Assembly (NCBI RefSeq): GCF_003945595.2
Contig: NW_024104362.1
Span: 744,001 to 808,000 of the forward strand
From: Pipra filicauda
Lineage: Eukaryota; Chordata; Aves; Passeriformes; Pipridae
Length of the DNA: 64,000 nt
Direction: 5' to 3'
The position numbers were made by a program, and so were the translations under genes. The notes beneath the pieces were generated by a model. That model saw only the letters and a list, made by a program, of their open reading frames with translations. It did not search any database and was not told where the DNA came from. Of this stretch, positions 27,501 to 38,475 are shown piece after piece; the first letter of the stretch is position 1; every line of letters begins with the position of its first letter.

Positions 27501-28603
27501 GGGTGGGGGGAAAAGAGTTTGTTTTCTTTTTCCTTTTTTAGACTGCTAATAGGTTACTGGTGGTTTTCCTCTTTGCTAGTTCAAAAGTAAATGAAGCTTT
27601 GTAAGAATACATAGAAGTTTTTGAAGACTCATATTTAGATTACAATAATGCCTGCAGATCACAGCTGAAGTTAAGGCCCTAGAGCATCTCACACAGAATG
27701 TCTGTATGAGAGCAGTGTTATGGTAATCATCTCCCCTGACTGCTTATAATACAGACTTCCCAGTTATGTAGATTGCTTTGGAGAACTTAAGAAAATGGGG
27801 GCAGGGTGTGTGTATGTGTGAACTTGTTCTTAATTGTAAGTTTCTGTTACAGTTTGGGGGCAGGGGGGAGAACAATGACAAAACATCATCTTCCTTTAGG
27901 TGGAAAGTAAAATATTTTCATCTCAGTCAGAGGTGTAATGCCTTTGTATTTTTTACCCCAAAGGTAACGCATTTCCAAAGAAGTATAGCAGCTTTAATTG
28001 ACATGAGTATTTAAACTGTGGAAGCATTATCCATGGTGCATCATGACATGGATTTTGGCCAGGGAGCCAAACCCTATGAGAAGAACGGGAGCAGAAGTAG
28101 TTTGATCTACAGATCCCAGGAGGCACAGTGTTGCCATTTTGAATAAATAGTCTCAGTTTTCAGCTGAAATATTTTCATTTTCAGATACTTGTTTCTGTTG
28201 GCAAAATACTTTATATTTTGCATGAATAGCAATCTATTTATACAAGCAGGTTTTTTAGTTGCTAATCCTGTTAACCGTTAAAAATTACTTAGGCAGAATT
28301 TTACAGCCAACTGTTGTGTGAACTCAGAGGGATTCTGAGCCCAGAGCAAACTAGTAGAGGTGCCAGTCCTGCCTTCAGGGGGGAAGTATCTCAACAGGTT
28401 TTTTGGTGAATTTACCAGGCTGGGTAAGTGGGTGGGTCTGGCTAAGGAGCTGCACTCGGAAATGGGTACGTGTGTTGGTTTTTCCAACATTCTAGTATGT
28501 ATCCTGTATGATCCTTACTATGGTAAGTAATCCAGTACTTTAGGACAATACTCCCTTATCTTAGCATTTCAGTAATGAAATTAAGAGTGCACAATAGATT
28601 GCT

Positions 28604-28627
28604 GAATTCCTCCTCCTGGAGGAATTC
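28604..28627. repeat. Hairpin with GAATTCCTCC arms upstream of exon 3
   Basis: GAATTCCTCC, loop TCCT, then GGAGGAATTC: a perfect 10-bp stem. A second GGAATTCCTCCTC copy overlaps its right arm. It lies about 130 bp before the exon 3 acceptor, so it could affect splicing (inference). Confidence 0.88.
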
Positions 28628-28754
28628 CTCCTCTGCTGTGTAGATGAGTATGCTGTTGATGCACTGGTTAAGAATATGCTTGAACTTTACTCACTCACAG
28701 CTGTGTAACAGTGACTATCTCTTCCTTCCTTTTCTTCCCCTCCTGCTTCTCCAG

Positions 28755-29099
28755 GACTCAGACGGGATCAATCTGTACTACTGGTCTCTGTTTGATGGAC
28801 ACGCTGGGTCAGGGGCAGCTGTGGTTGCTTCCAAACTCCTACAGCACCATATCCTGGAGCAGCTGCAGGAGATTGTAGACATCCTGAGGAACACAGCTGT
28901 CCTCCCACCCACCTGCCTAGGAGAGGAGCCTGATAACCCAGCCACCAACAGTAGGACGCTGACACGGGCGGCCTCCCTGCGTGGTGGTGTGGGGGCCCCA
29001 GGCTCACCCAGCACCCCTCCAACACGCTTCTTCACTGAGAAGAAGATCCCACACGAGTGCCTGGTTATTGGGGCCATAGAAAGTGCATTCAAGGAAATG
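28755..29099 (+). CDS. PPM1H: PPM1H exon 3 (PPM signature exon)
   Basis: 345 bases, 115 codons, phase 0 at both ends, between the acceptor TTCTCCAG and the donor GTATGT. The frame opens DSDGINLYYWSLFDGHAGSG, which contains the PP2C signature. The Asp codon at 28794-28796 (Asp151 in human numbering) and the His of D-G-H bind metal and act at the active site. Next comes a helix rich in Leu and Gln (SKLLQHHILEQLQEIVDIL). A Ser/Thr/Pro-rich loop follows, with R-T-L-T-R-A-A-S and S-P-S-T-P-P motifs that look like phosphosites. It closes with HECLVIGAIESAFKEM. Nearly every residue after the first eight agrees with mammalian PPM1H from memory; the exon's first residues are the variable part. Confidence 0.98.
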
Positions 29100-29334
29100 G
29101 TATGTACATCTCAGGGCTCTGAAGTCCTTGTTGCTTACATTAATGAGTTACATGACCTGGAGAAGATGAAGATTTAGAGGGGTTTTCTTTCACTTTTTTT
29201 TCCCCTTTCGCTACTTTAACACTATCTGAGTGTGGACAGAACTATCTAAGAGCCTCAAGCTTACCAGGTGCATCCCTGTGAGGCAGAAACTGCACCTTAA
29301 GTCCCAGGTAGCACTACAGCAATGTTTATGGATT

Positions 29335-29760
29335 ACTTGTGTTGCCTAAAATCGGGAGAAAAAACTCACCAAGCAAATTTAGTATAGATAAGATATAGAG
29401 CAGCTCTTTTAATGAAGGCCTTCTAGCTCACGGAGTACAAAGGTGCATGCCCACATACAGAATCCTTACACTTTTATATCCCTTACTAAGTATCATATCT
29501 AATGGGGACATCCAATCCTAAGAGCCCTTTTGCCAGGGTACCACCCTCAGAACTGCCCCACTGGAGTCCCTCCAGGTGTCTTGAGCTTTCTATCTTGTTT
29601 TATCTACCATATCTCTTGTTATTCTGGTCCAGGTGCACATCCCAATGGAATATCCTTGCAAAAAATCTATTACTTTGAAAAGACGGTTAAAAGATGTTTA
29701 AACCGAAGCTGCAGGATTGTGCCACACAAACTGTGAGAAAGTAATGGTCGAAAGTGAAAG
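29335..29760. mobile_element. LTR-like avian ERV remnant
   Basis: The block GAGAAAAAACTCACCAAGCA, then GAGCAGCTCTTTTAATGAAG, CTTTTATATCCCTTACTAAG, GGGACATCCAATCCTAAGAG and GGTACCACCCTCAGAACTGC has the layout I associate with reverse-oriented avian ERV LTRs. No coding remnant is next to it. Both ends are approximate, and I found no terminal TG/CA pair with a duplicated target. It could be another kind of interspersed repeat. Confidence 0.5.
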
Positions 29761-32700
29761 AAAAGTACAGCTACATTAAAATCTACAAAAGGCTAAAAAT
29801 CTTAAAAATTCTAAGGCATCAGTTGACTTTTAGAAGCATGATGCTCTTCTTTTCTCTTTTTTATTCTCCCCCTCCTTTCTTAACATAAAGATTAGCATTG
29901 CCTTACAGCAGCAGATTTCAGCATTGGCTGCTATTATCAGGCTGAGTATATGGGTATGCACTTTACAAAGCCTTGTTGCCCAAGCAGTAGCAAAGACTCT
30001 TGGCACTTGTTGCCCAAAACATAAATGGGACATAAATGGTCACATCAGGGACATGGATAAGGGGCAGCCTCCTTGGTCCAATGACTTGTAGTTCATGTTA
30101 GTGTTGGACTGTCTCATAAAGCACAGCAGTGCCTGTACAGTGTGTGCAGCTTTTCACTGAGGCAGGTTGGGTGTGGGTGAGTGGGGCATGAAGTACATTT
30201 CTACCACCCACTTGAGTTATGTACAGCAAGAACAACTGTGAGGAAATCATGAGGCTATGGAAACTGAATATCCATCTATTTCCCCATGGAAGCTGTTTTT
30301 TCTATTCTGTAATTGATGTAGCTGCTCCACATCTTCCTTCTTCAGTTCTCCACGTTATTAAAAATTGTTATTGCCAGGCAGATCAGAGGTTTGGCCCACC
30401 AGTGAGTACATGGGGATCAGGTCTTGGGAGATGTGATCTTGTTCTTTTTTCAAAATTTTGTTACCGTAGTTTTCAGAAAAGCTCCTTATTTGAAAAGAAG
30501 ATTTTTGAACCAATCAGTGTTTCCCAGAGGTTTTATTTGTTGTCTGAAAAGAAGTATTCAATCATAATTTTTCCTGATGTATAGGAATTTTGCTCAGTAC
30601 ATGCAATTACAGACTAGAGTTGTTGCTACAAGTAGTACTTCACTTTGAATTCTGAATAACAATTATCTTGCTGGATTGTTCTTTCTTCCCAAGAAAGTGC
30701 AGGCAAACAGACCCATCAACTGGGTTTGGACTTGTAACTGGGTTTGTCCAGGAGCAGGACTCACAGCCATGGTTTGGTCATTGTTCAGTGTGGGGTATGC
30801 GAGTAGATTTATGTCCTATGGCTAGTGGGCGCAGTTTCTGCTAAATGAAAAGAAAGAGGAGGACACGTGAAAATCTCCTGTCAGTTTAGCATGCCTTTTC
30901 AGAAAGGGAGGACTCGATTGCTCAATCCTTCTTTGTTGAGAAAGGAGGGAGAAGATGACAGTGTCCATCCACTGCGCCCTGATGGGCTCAGAGCATGCTT
31001 AAGAGAGGGACACCAATTTCATGCTTCAGTTGGCGTAATTTTCAGGCCAGACAACTGCCAGGCTCTGAGAGCATGACATGATTTTCTCCTGTCTGCAAGT
31101 GTAGGAGAGATGAGAAATGGAGTTTCATGGGACTGGGCAGTGAAGGTAAGAGGGTGTAGAAGGGCTGTTTCAAGCGCTCTACCTTTTTTATGAAAGCAGC
31201 GTGTGGGTTACCCATCGCTGCTTTCCTGAATGTGTCTGACTGAGCAGGGTTGTTACTGCTCTGCATTATTTTGCGTTCACATCTCTGGTACGTGTTCACA
31301 CAGAAGACCATCTCAGCTCATGTTCAGGCACCTGACTGCTTGGGAGGGCTTTTGTGGATAGAGTATGACAAATGCAGAAGCCCTGGATAACTCACTACAC
31401 TTATGGTGTCTAGGTATTCCTTGTATAGGTTATAGTAATCTGTTCTTCCTGTTTCTAAACAGAATATATTCCTTCCTGTGTCTTTGTTCATATGCCACAG
31501 ATCCAACACCTTTAATTCCCACTCTTTATCAGAGGGCTGAAGTTCATCTGTCTGATCACAAATGACTCGGTGTCTACCACAATGCAATATAATTTCAGCA
31601 TTAAGTTTTACTTTAAAAGGAAATCTTATAAAAATGGTCAGACTGAGAAAAGCAATAGATAATTACACTTACTTTAAGCTCTTGGGGAAGACTTGCACTT
31701 GTAATTGGTTTAGGCAAAAGAGTATTTACCTGTGTAAGGGAGCAGTTCATAAGATCAACACTCCTGTGTCGCATCTGTACTTGCAAAGATTGATCTTCCT
31801 CTGTCTAACTTCCTGGTAGCTTATACTCCTGGTAGTCTTTTCATGAAGATTTTGGGCCTCTTTGACAGCATATTGTTTAATTGGCCCTGTTTTGTACTGG
31901 AACGTCTCATTGATGTCATTGAGTTGGGTCAATGCAGTTGAGATGTGCATAATGAACGAGGGTTTTGTGCCAGCAGAGTGTATCATTTTACTTGCTGAAA
32001 GCTCATGTTTCCTGGACCAAGGCAAACTTCTTGGTGGTGTTTCCTGAAACACCCGTTGCTGCAAAGGAGTCCTATGAAGCTGGTGAAAATGATGAGTAGA
32101 TACAGATAATTTTTTTTTTTTAAAACAGTGCAGCCTGACAGGTTTATCTAAGGATGGTTTTGTCCCCTTTTCCTGGGAGATTTTAGCATACCATTATTTT
32201 TTTTCCCCAACTTCCTCTTGAATTCTAGTTAAGCTCTCCCTGTTTTTGCCTCAAGTCTCAAAATGCAATTTGTGGCTTTAAAAGACTTGAAAAAATTATT
32301 TGTTTTTTTTATTTGATGTGGGTTTCTTTGGACAGTTCTTGTCTGACAGCTACACACAGTAAAACACTGTGGAAAGTTGACACAGACCGAGTCATTGCCC
32401 TAAACATTTAACAATTAAGCTGTCCCCATTTTGAAGTACTTCTAAATGGTGTTCTCTGTGTTGTAACTGGGATTAGCAAGTTTATGCTGTGCTTTCAGAT
32501 AATTTACTGTTCTGTTTAAAAACCAGTAAACGCTCAGTTGTCAGTATCTCAATTGTTCCAGTTAAAAGGAAACAAAGAAGCTCAAGTTCTGAAGGTGCCA
32601 TAAGTCAAGTCCTCTAATTTTCATCTCTCGAGTTTTAAGATGTGCATTTATAGATGCAGTTCAAAAGAGCCAGGAGGGATGCTTCCGAGTGGTGTTCTGT

Positions 32701-33290
32701 ATTGGTTAGAAGCACCAACTATAGTACTTTAACCTTGTATACATGTGTGTGGTGTTATATGTATTTTAAAGAAAGATTAAGAGGAGAGAGCACCTATTCC
32801 ACTCTGAACTCCATTTAATTTTAGATGGGAAAAAATGGCACAGAACTAGTCTGTATGGTTTATTGGAAGGTATACATTTGCATACATTGCATCATGATTT
32901 TCTTCTTTATTGAGTTTTTTTTGACTTAGATGAAATCTAGACAGGTGCTTTTGCTAGATTGGTGCCATTTTAATTAATTGAAAAGTCTGGAGACAACAGC
33001 CTGTGTTGTACAGTTTTCTTTTTGAAAAGCTTCACCTCCTTATATAGCCGATAGAAGTGAGGAGGGTTTAAACAGAATTACAGGCATCTGATGCCTTTTT
33101 GATAGAGGTAAAGCAGACTAAGGAGTTAATTTTGTGTTTATGTCTTCTGAAATTATTAAAAAAAAATTAAAAAAAAGGCAGGTATGTGATACTGTGTATA
33201 CAGGGAGAAAAGCTACTTTCTGTTATAGCAAGATTGAGATCCTGGATGAAAGGGCTCTGCTCTGAGGATACTTATAGATGAAACGAGCAT

Positions 33291-33850
33291 GGAAAGAGTG
33301 AGGTCAGCAGGGTTAGAGAGGTGATTCTTCCCCCTTACTCGGCCCTAATGAGGCCACATCTGGAGTGCTGTGACCAATTCTGGGCTCCTCAGTACAGGAA
33401 AGACAAGGAACTACTGGTGAGAGTCCAGTGGAGGACCACAAAGATGATTAAGGGACTGGAGCATGTCTCTTATGAGGAAAAACTGTGGGAGCTGGGCCTG
33501 TTTAGTCTAAGGAAGACAGAGGAGATCTCATTAATGCATATAAACATCTCAAGGTCCCAAGAGTGGTGTCTTTTCTGTGGTGCCCAGTGACAAGACGAGA
33601 AGCAATGGCCATAAACTAAAACTCAAGAAGTTTCACCTCAACATGAAGAAGAACTTCTTTACATTGATAGTGGTAGAGCACTGGAACAGGCTGCCCAGGG
33701 AGGTCGTGGAGTCTCCTTCTCTGGAGACATTCAAAACCATCCTGGGTGCATTTCTGTGTAACCTGCTCTAGGTGACCCTCCTTGGAAGGAGGGTTGGACT
33801 AGATTATATCCAGAGGCCCCTTCCAAACCCTAATAATTCTGTGATTCGGT
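33291..33850 (+). mobile_element. CR1 LINE, 3' end of ORF2 plus 3' tail
   Basis: The + strand reads the C-terminal part of the CR1 reverse-transcriptase ORF. Recognisable pieces are [20 protein letters not shown], then [20 protein letters not shown], and downstream HWNRLPREVVESPSLETFK. The frame shifts between the second and third block and there is an apparent internal deletion near 33545-33580. It ends in the CR1 3' tail (TTGGACTAGATTATATCC, then AATTCTGTGATTCGGTG). It is truncated at the 5' side, lacks endonuclease and most of the polymerase, and is inactive. Confidence 0.95.
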
Positions 33851-33959
33851 GAAAATCAGTTATTTTAGTTGTTGCAGTACACTAACTTGTTGCAATGACG
33901 GTACTGCAATATGAATGCACCTAGGTCTGTTTTCAAGGTCCTGCATATCTAACCCTCAC

Positions 33960-34330
33960 AGGAGTCGGCCCACACTTCGGTGCCGCCGCACTCGCTGTGC
34001 TCCCTCTGTCTCCCCTCGCCGCGCACACGTCCCGCCTGGCTCGGCCTGCCCGCGGGGAGCTCCCGGCGCGCGGGGCGGGAAGAGCGGGAGGAGGAGCGGC
34101 GGCGCCGCAGTGGAGCCTCCGCCAGGTGGCAGGAGCCGGCCGTCCTGGGGCCCGGAGCCTCCGGCACGGGGCGGGGGCGGCATCGCGCGGCTTTTTCGGG
34201 AGAGGTGGTTATCACCTGCGCAAGCCGTGCGCCCTCTCAGGGGAGCCCGGGTCCGGGCCTTGGCCTGTCCCAGGGCTTTCTCGGTGCAGAAAGCCGCCCT
34301 GCCCGCCCTCGCCTGCTCGGTACGTCACCA
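33960..34330. promoter_or_regulatory. Orphan CpG island in intron 3, candidate internal promoter
   Basis: By hand count about 44 CpG dinucleotides fall in roughly 370 bases at about 70% GC, so observed/expected is near 1. The surrounding intron is AT-rich and CpG-poor. It carries GC-box matches (GGGCGGG near 34074; GGGGCGGGGGCGG near 34168) and a TACGTCA CRE-like half site at 34321, and no TATA box. A good donor match, GTACGT, begins at 34320. Unmethylated CpG islands in birds usually mark promoters, so an alternative PPM1H start or an antisense or sense non-coding RNA is possible. No transcript is shown by the sequence itself. Confidence 0.6.
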
Positions 34331-36931
34331 TGTACTCTGCAGCTGTGCTCAGTCCTCCTGCATCCCACATCCTGCATCCTGCACCCAGGGAAGTGGGACC
34401 AGACCTGGGTCAACCCTTGTGGGCACCCCGCTTCTGCCACCTGCTACAGCACACATCCTGGCACGGAGGGCAGAGCTCAGACTAAATTATCTGTTTCCTT
34501 GGCAGAAACTTGCTCTGAAATTTTTTTCCATCTGGAAAATTAGGAAAACTTTATATACAGTCTGATTTTGTCTATAATGAGACCCTTTACACTCGTAAAG
34601 ACTGCAGAGGCATTTTGGGGTTTCTGCCTGTGTCTGTGCTGCTCTACTTTCCCAGCGTCACTTTTATAAAGTATTTCATTAAAAACCAATGTCTCTACAT
34701 CAGAATGAGTTGGTGGCATTGGTGGACTTTATTTTATTTTGCTTTATTTTTCCCCCTCAAATCTTGTTGAACTGTAGGAAGGCCTTTCCTTCTTTCCCTC
34801 CCCTGAAGAAGAAAATGTCAAGCAAAGTATGTAATATCACATTAAACATGGCACTGAATGTACTCTGACAAGTCATGGTAGAAAATGTGAGTTCTGAACA
34901 ACAACTAGATGGAAGAGCCCAGGAACAGAAATGATTTGAGAAAAACTAGATCTGTGTACTGGATTAAGTCAAGGAAATTCTGATAATGAGGCCCTAACAG
35001 TTGTCCATCTTTTCTCCTATAATAGATGCTTCTGAATTATGCTTATTGAAAGAAACAAATTTTGGTTTAGGATTTCAACACTTGCAAAGTATATGTATGA
35101 CAGCTGAAACCAGGTGAGGTATTGCATATTGTTTGAAGGTCTCAGAGGATACTCTGAGATGTAGAGGTGAAGGTTTCTTAAAATTCCTGGCAGTGCCTGA
35201 AAAATCCACTGTAATAAGTTTAAATGATTTTGGTGGTTAGAAATGTCTGCTTTCTTTGAACTCTTCAGCTGAATTAAAAAGTGTAGAGCAACCACGGGTA
35301 GGAAAATCAGCTTCTCTATGACAAGATTAGATAAAGAGTCATTTATAACAGGCCCATATCTCTGACCAAAGGTTTTATGAGATTTGATTTTTAACTTGGA
35401 GTTGTTTTCCTCCTGGTCCTCACCACCACCCCCCGCACCGCCACCTCCCAGATAAGTGCAGATGTTCAGAGGCAGCAGTAGAACCTGTGTCTCTGTGGCA
35501 GCCGCATGCAGTTCCCATGCAGAGCAGAGGATGGCCTGCAAGGACAGCGCCTCAGCACTGTGTTCTTGGCAGAAATGGGATGTGCGTACACCAGCCAGCG
35601 AGGAGTCACGTTACACCTCTGCCCGCCCACGCCGGACAGTGGCTGAGCACTGCTGAACATCCCCACTGCCGCCCCAGGTCACCTACCTCCCCTGAAATTT
35701 GTAGGAAACAAAGCATTGGACAGTGACCTCCTCCCAGCCCTGCAGATTTTTGATCAAATTACTGCTGTCAAGGTTTGCATTTGTTGTAGTGCTTTTCTTC
35801 AGATAAATTTAGCTCTAAAATAAAACTCTAAATTCCATACCCCAAGGGGAGGACAGTTTGAACTCTTTGTTGCTCAGTGCAAATACGATAATGACTGAAG
35901 TATAGCTCTGGGTATATGCACACATACGGAGGCAAACAAATATATTCATAATAAAACCCACATAAAAGCAGGCAGGGGATAGCTGGAAAAATCTTCCAGT
36001 ATTTGCAATAGTGATGTTAAATGATGCTCCCTGTTCAAATCCAATATTACAAGGACAGACCAGCTTGAAATTGTGCTTGATTCTGGACACAGGAGAGCAG
36101 GGTCATTTGTAACATGTTGTGTTATTACCCCAAACTAAACTAAAAGACAGCAGAATTAATTAATTGGTGTACACTTCAATTTTTGTTTAAAATGTATGGA
36201 TGATTGGAAAGTAGCTCATATACTTACGTCCTTTATGTTCTCCAAGCTTTCTTGGAGACTATATATATTTGTATGTACATATTTATGTGTTTTTTCATTC
36301 CAGGACTTGGTTGACTGTTGGTGACAAATGTGATTTGTGTTCTCCACTTCTGTTAAGCAGGAGGACGTTTTTATATATAATACTTCTTGCACTCAGAATC
36401 AGTTTAGCATCCACTCATTCCCTGTGTTTCTGAAGGGATAGCCTGGTGGCATGACTGTCTCTTGCTGCTGTTCCTAAAGGTATATACTCCACAATTCTAA
36501 CATTCCTTTAAGGAAGCAGGTAGTTATTCATGTCATGGCTGGGTCTCATTAATTATTTGCTGTCTATGTAAAGCACTCTCCAATTATACCACCAGGTACC
36601 TGTTGTTAAGCTACATTTATCTTTACCTTCTTAGTGCTTTTGCCGTAGCAAATTCTCTTGCATCCCTGAGAGTTGCTATTTGTTCCTTAGTACCTAATGT
36701 TTTAAAAGCGCCTGACCTGATTTTTCCCAAACATCTTTGTATCATAAATAATAGGTCCTCAACTTTCTGTTCTTCTCCCAGACCATGTGGCCACAGCGGC
36801 AAGAAAAGAAAGCTAGTGGGACATACCATTTAAGAAAGACTTTTTGTATTTTCCTTTTTTTAAGGGAGTCTTCATTTTCTGAAACATTAATTGCAATGTG
36901 TCTTTATAAATCTTGTTCTCTTTTCCCACAG

Positions 36932-37044
36932 GATTTGCAAATAGAACGAGAGAGGACCGTGTATAATATTTCTGGTGGCTGCACAGCCCTTGTGGTGGTG
37001 TATTTATTGGGGAAACTGTATGTGGCAAACGCTGGTGATAGCAG
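36932..37044 (+). CDS. PPM1H: PPM1H exon 4 (GDSR motif exon)
   Basis: 113 bases after a TTTTCCCACAG acceptor and before GTAAGT. The frame reads DLQIERERTVYNISGG, then CTALVVVYLLGKLYVANAGD and SR, with the last Arg codon split after AG. This is a core beta-sandwich segment of the PPM fold: the hydrophobic strand ALVVVYLLGKLYVANAG ends at the conserved G-D-S-R. The Asp codon at 37037-37039 corresponds to human Asp288, the residue changed to Ala in published substrate-trapping mutants. The region is nearly identical to mammals from memory. Confidence 0.97.
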
Positions 37045-38475
37045 GTAAGTGGGGTGTCTTCCCAACTAGTCATTCACCTCAGGCTCCTGAGGTCTGGTGT
37101 TACCATTGCAAACAGTATCACAAGAGGATTCTGTTTCTTGGCTGAACACTTGACAGTTCTCACAGAAATGAATGCAAATGGCAGTGATAGAGTTGGTATC
37201 TTGTCAAGTGGTGGCTGCAGCCAGGGAAGTTGACAACACTTCTGGTCCCGTAGCAGTTTCTGAATGACTTGATGGTTGCAGAGAAGTGGAAGGATGCTAA
37301 AAAGCCATTGAGAAGAGTTGTTGGGTGTGTAGTAGAATTGTGCGTTTAACTCTGACAAAATGACTGCATCTGGAACAGCTATGGTAGGGCTGCATTTGTT
37401 CGGTAGGAGGTTCTGTGACTCCTGTTGCCAGGCTTAGTCTTCACAGGCCACTTGGCTCTCAGATATTCATATAGATGAAGGTAGTGATCTGTAAGCAAAT
37501 ACCTGCTGCTCTTGTAATGGGGGAGGAGGAGAGGGAGATAGACTATCACAGTGTAGGTTTTTTATTTTGTGCTGTTCTGGCTCATGTGCTTGTCCATTTC
37601 TCAGAACTGAATGTTGTTCATGAGCTCTTGCTTTTTTATATTTTGAAGTTGGATGCCTAAAGACTCACAACAAGAAGCTTTTTCTTTGTCTTCTGATGTC
37701 GCTAAAGATAGGACCATACTGGAAATCTCTGACTTGCATTCTTTTCACCTCACTCACTCTCTGCCCATACTACCATCAGAGAGAGATAATGAGGCTCTTG
37801 CAAGACTTCAGATCTTCACGTTTCTTTTGGCAGCACACTGTGTAAATAGGACAGGGAGAGTAGTTCCCCATGTGATACAAACTGCTGTTGTATTCTGTTC
37901 ACTAACAGCTTAATAATTAAAGTCTGCAAAGGTACTGAACCATGCTGTCTTTAGGTGAAAGCTGTTATGTTTATGCATTTGTGTTTAAGATTTGTGCACA
38001 CACAGTTCATATTAGTAGTACGTACGCCTATGTACTTACAGAGACAACACTTGAGCAAAGAGTTTTGTATTTTAAACTTAACATTTTTATTACCTCTCGC
38101 TGCTTTAAACTGTGTAGGAAATCAGATAAATACTTTGGGCATAAAATTCCTATTCTTTTCATTTTGGTGATTGTTTTTAAGATGGTAAATTTGCTGTATA
38201 TGTTGAAAGTTGTTTGCTCAGTTCCTCTTGTCAAGTGACATATTGGAATCTCCGTTTTGCATCAAATGTCAAGTGAGTCCTGACATGGTAGCTGCAAACA
38301 TGTTTGAGGTGATCACCCATCCAGTCATCAGAACCACTAGCTGCACTACATTCTATCTCTTCTGCCATTAAATTAGAAATAATAATGTTTTCTTGTGCTA
38401 TTGCACTTGAAATACAGTTGAATCTCTTCCTTCAAGCTGGCTAATTTGCTTTACTGTCTCTTAAAAGTGTGCTGT

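Larger units (their letters stand above)
22666..28754 (+). other. PPM1H: PPM1H intron 2
   Basis: 6089 bp, GTAAGC to CTCCAG. Holds one CR1 fragment (22980-23370), a 23-bp palindrome (24512-24534), an AT-rich homeodomain-motif-like stretch (about 26150-26400) and a GAATTC-containing hairpin (28604-28627) some 130 bp before exon 3. No other gene is seen. The exon 2 frame stays open 44 codons into the intron, which looks like chance. Confidence 0.93.
29100..36931 (+). other. PPM1H: PPM1H intron 3
   Basis: 7832 bp, GTATGT to CCCACAG. Contains an LTR-like stretch (about 29335-29760), a CR1 copy (33291-33850), the CpG island (33960-34330), a second GC-richer patch near 35400-35700 and a 174-codon minus-strand open frame (35017-35541) with no recognisable domain. 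The exon 3 frame runs 25 codons into the intron before a stop at 29177. No separate gene is demonstrated. Confidence 0.92.

Noticed and set aside
30219..30584. 121-codon + frame in intron 3
   Set aside because: AT-rich chance frame with no domain.
33321..33771. Two open frames with reverse-transcriptase-like text as a host gene
   Set aside because: They are the frameshifted C-terminus of a CR1 element.
33915..34565. 216-codon open frame as a stand-alone gene, with two other overlapping open frames
   Set aside because: All three frames are open because CpG-island DNA has few stops; no domain is recognisable. Kept only as a possible alternative first exon.
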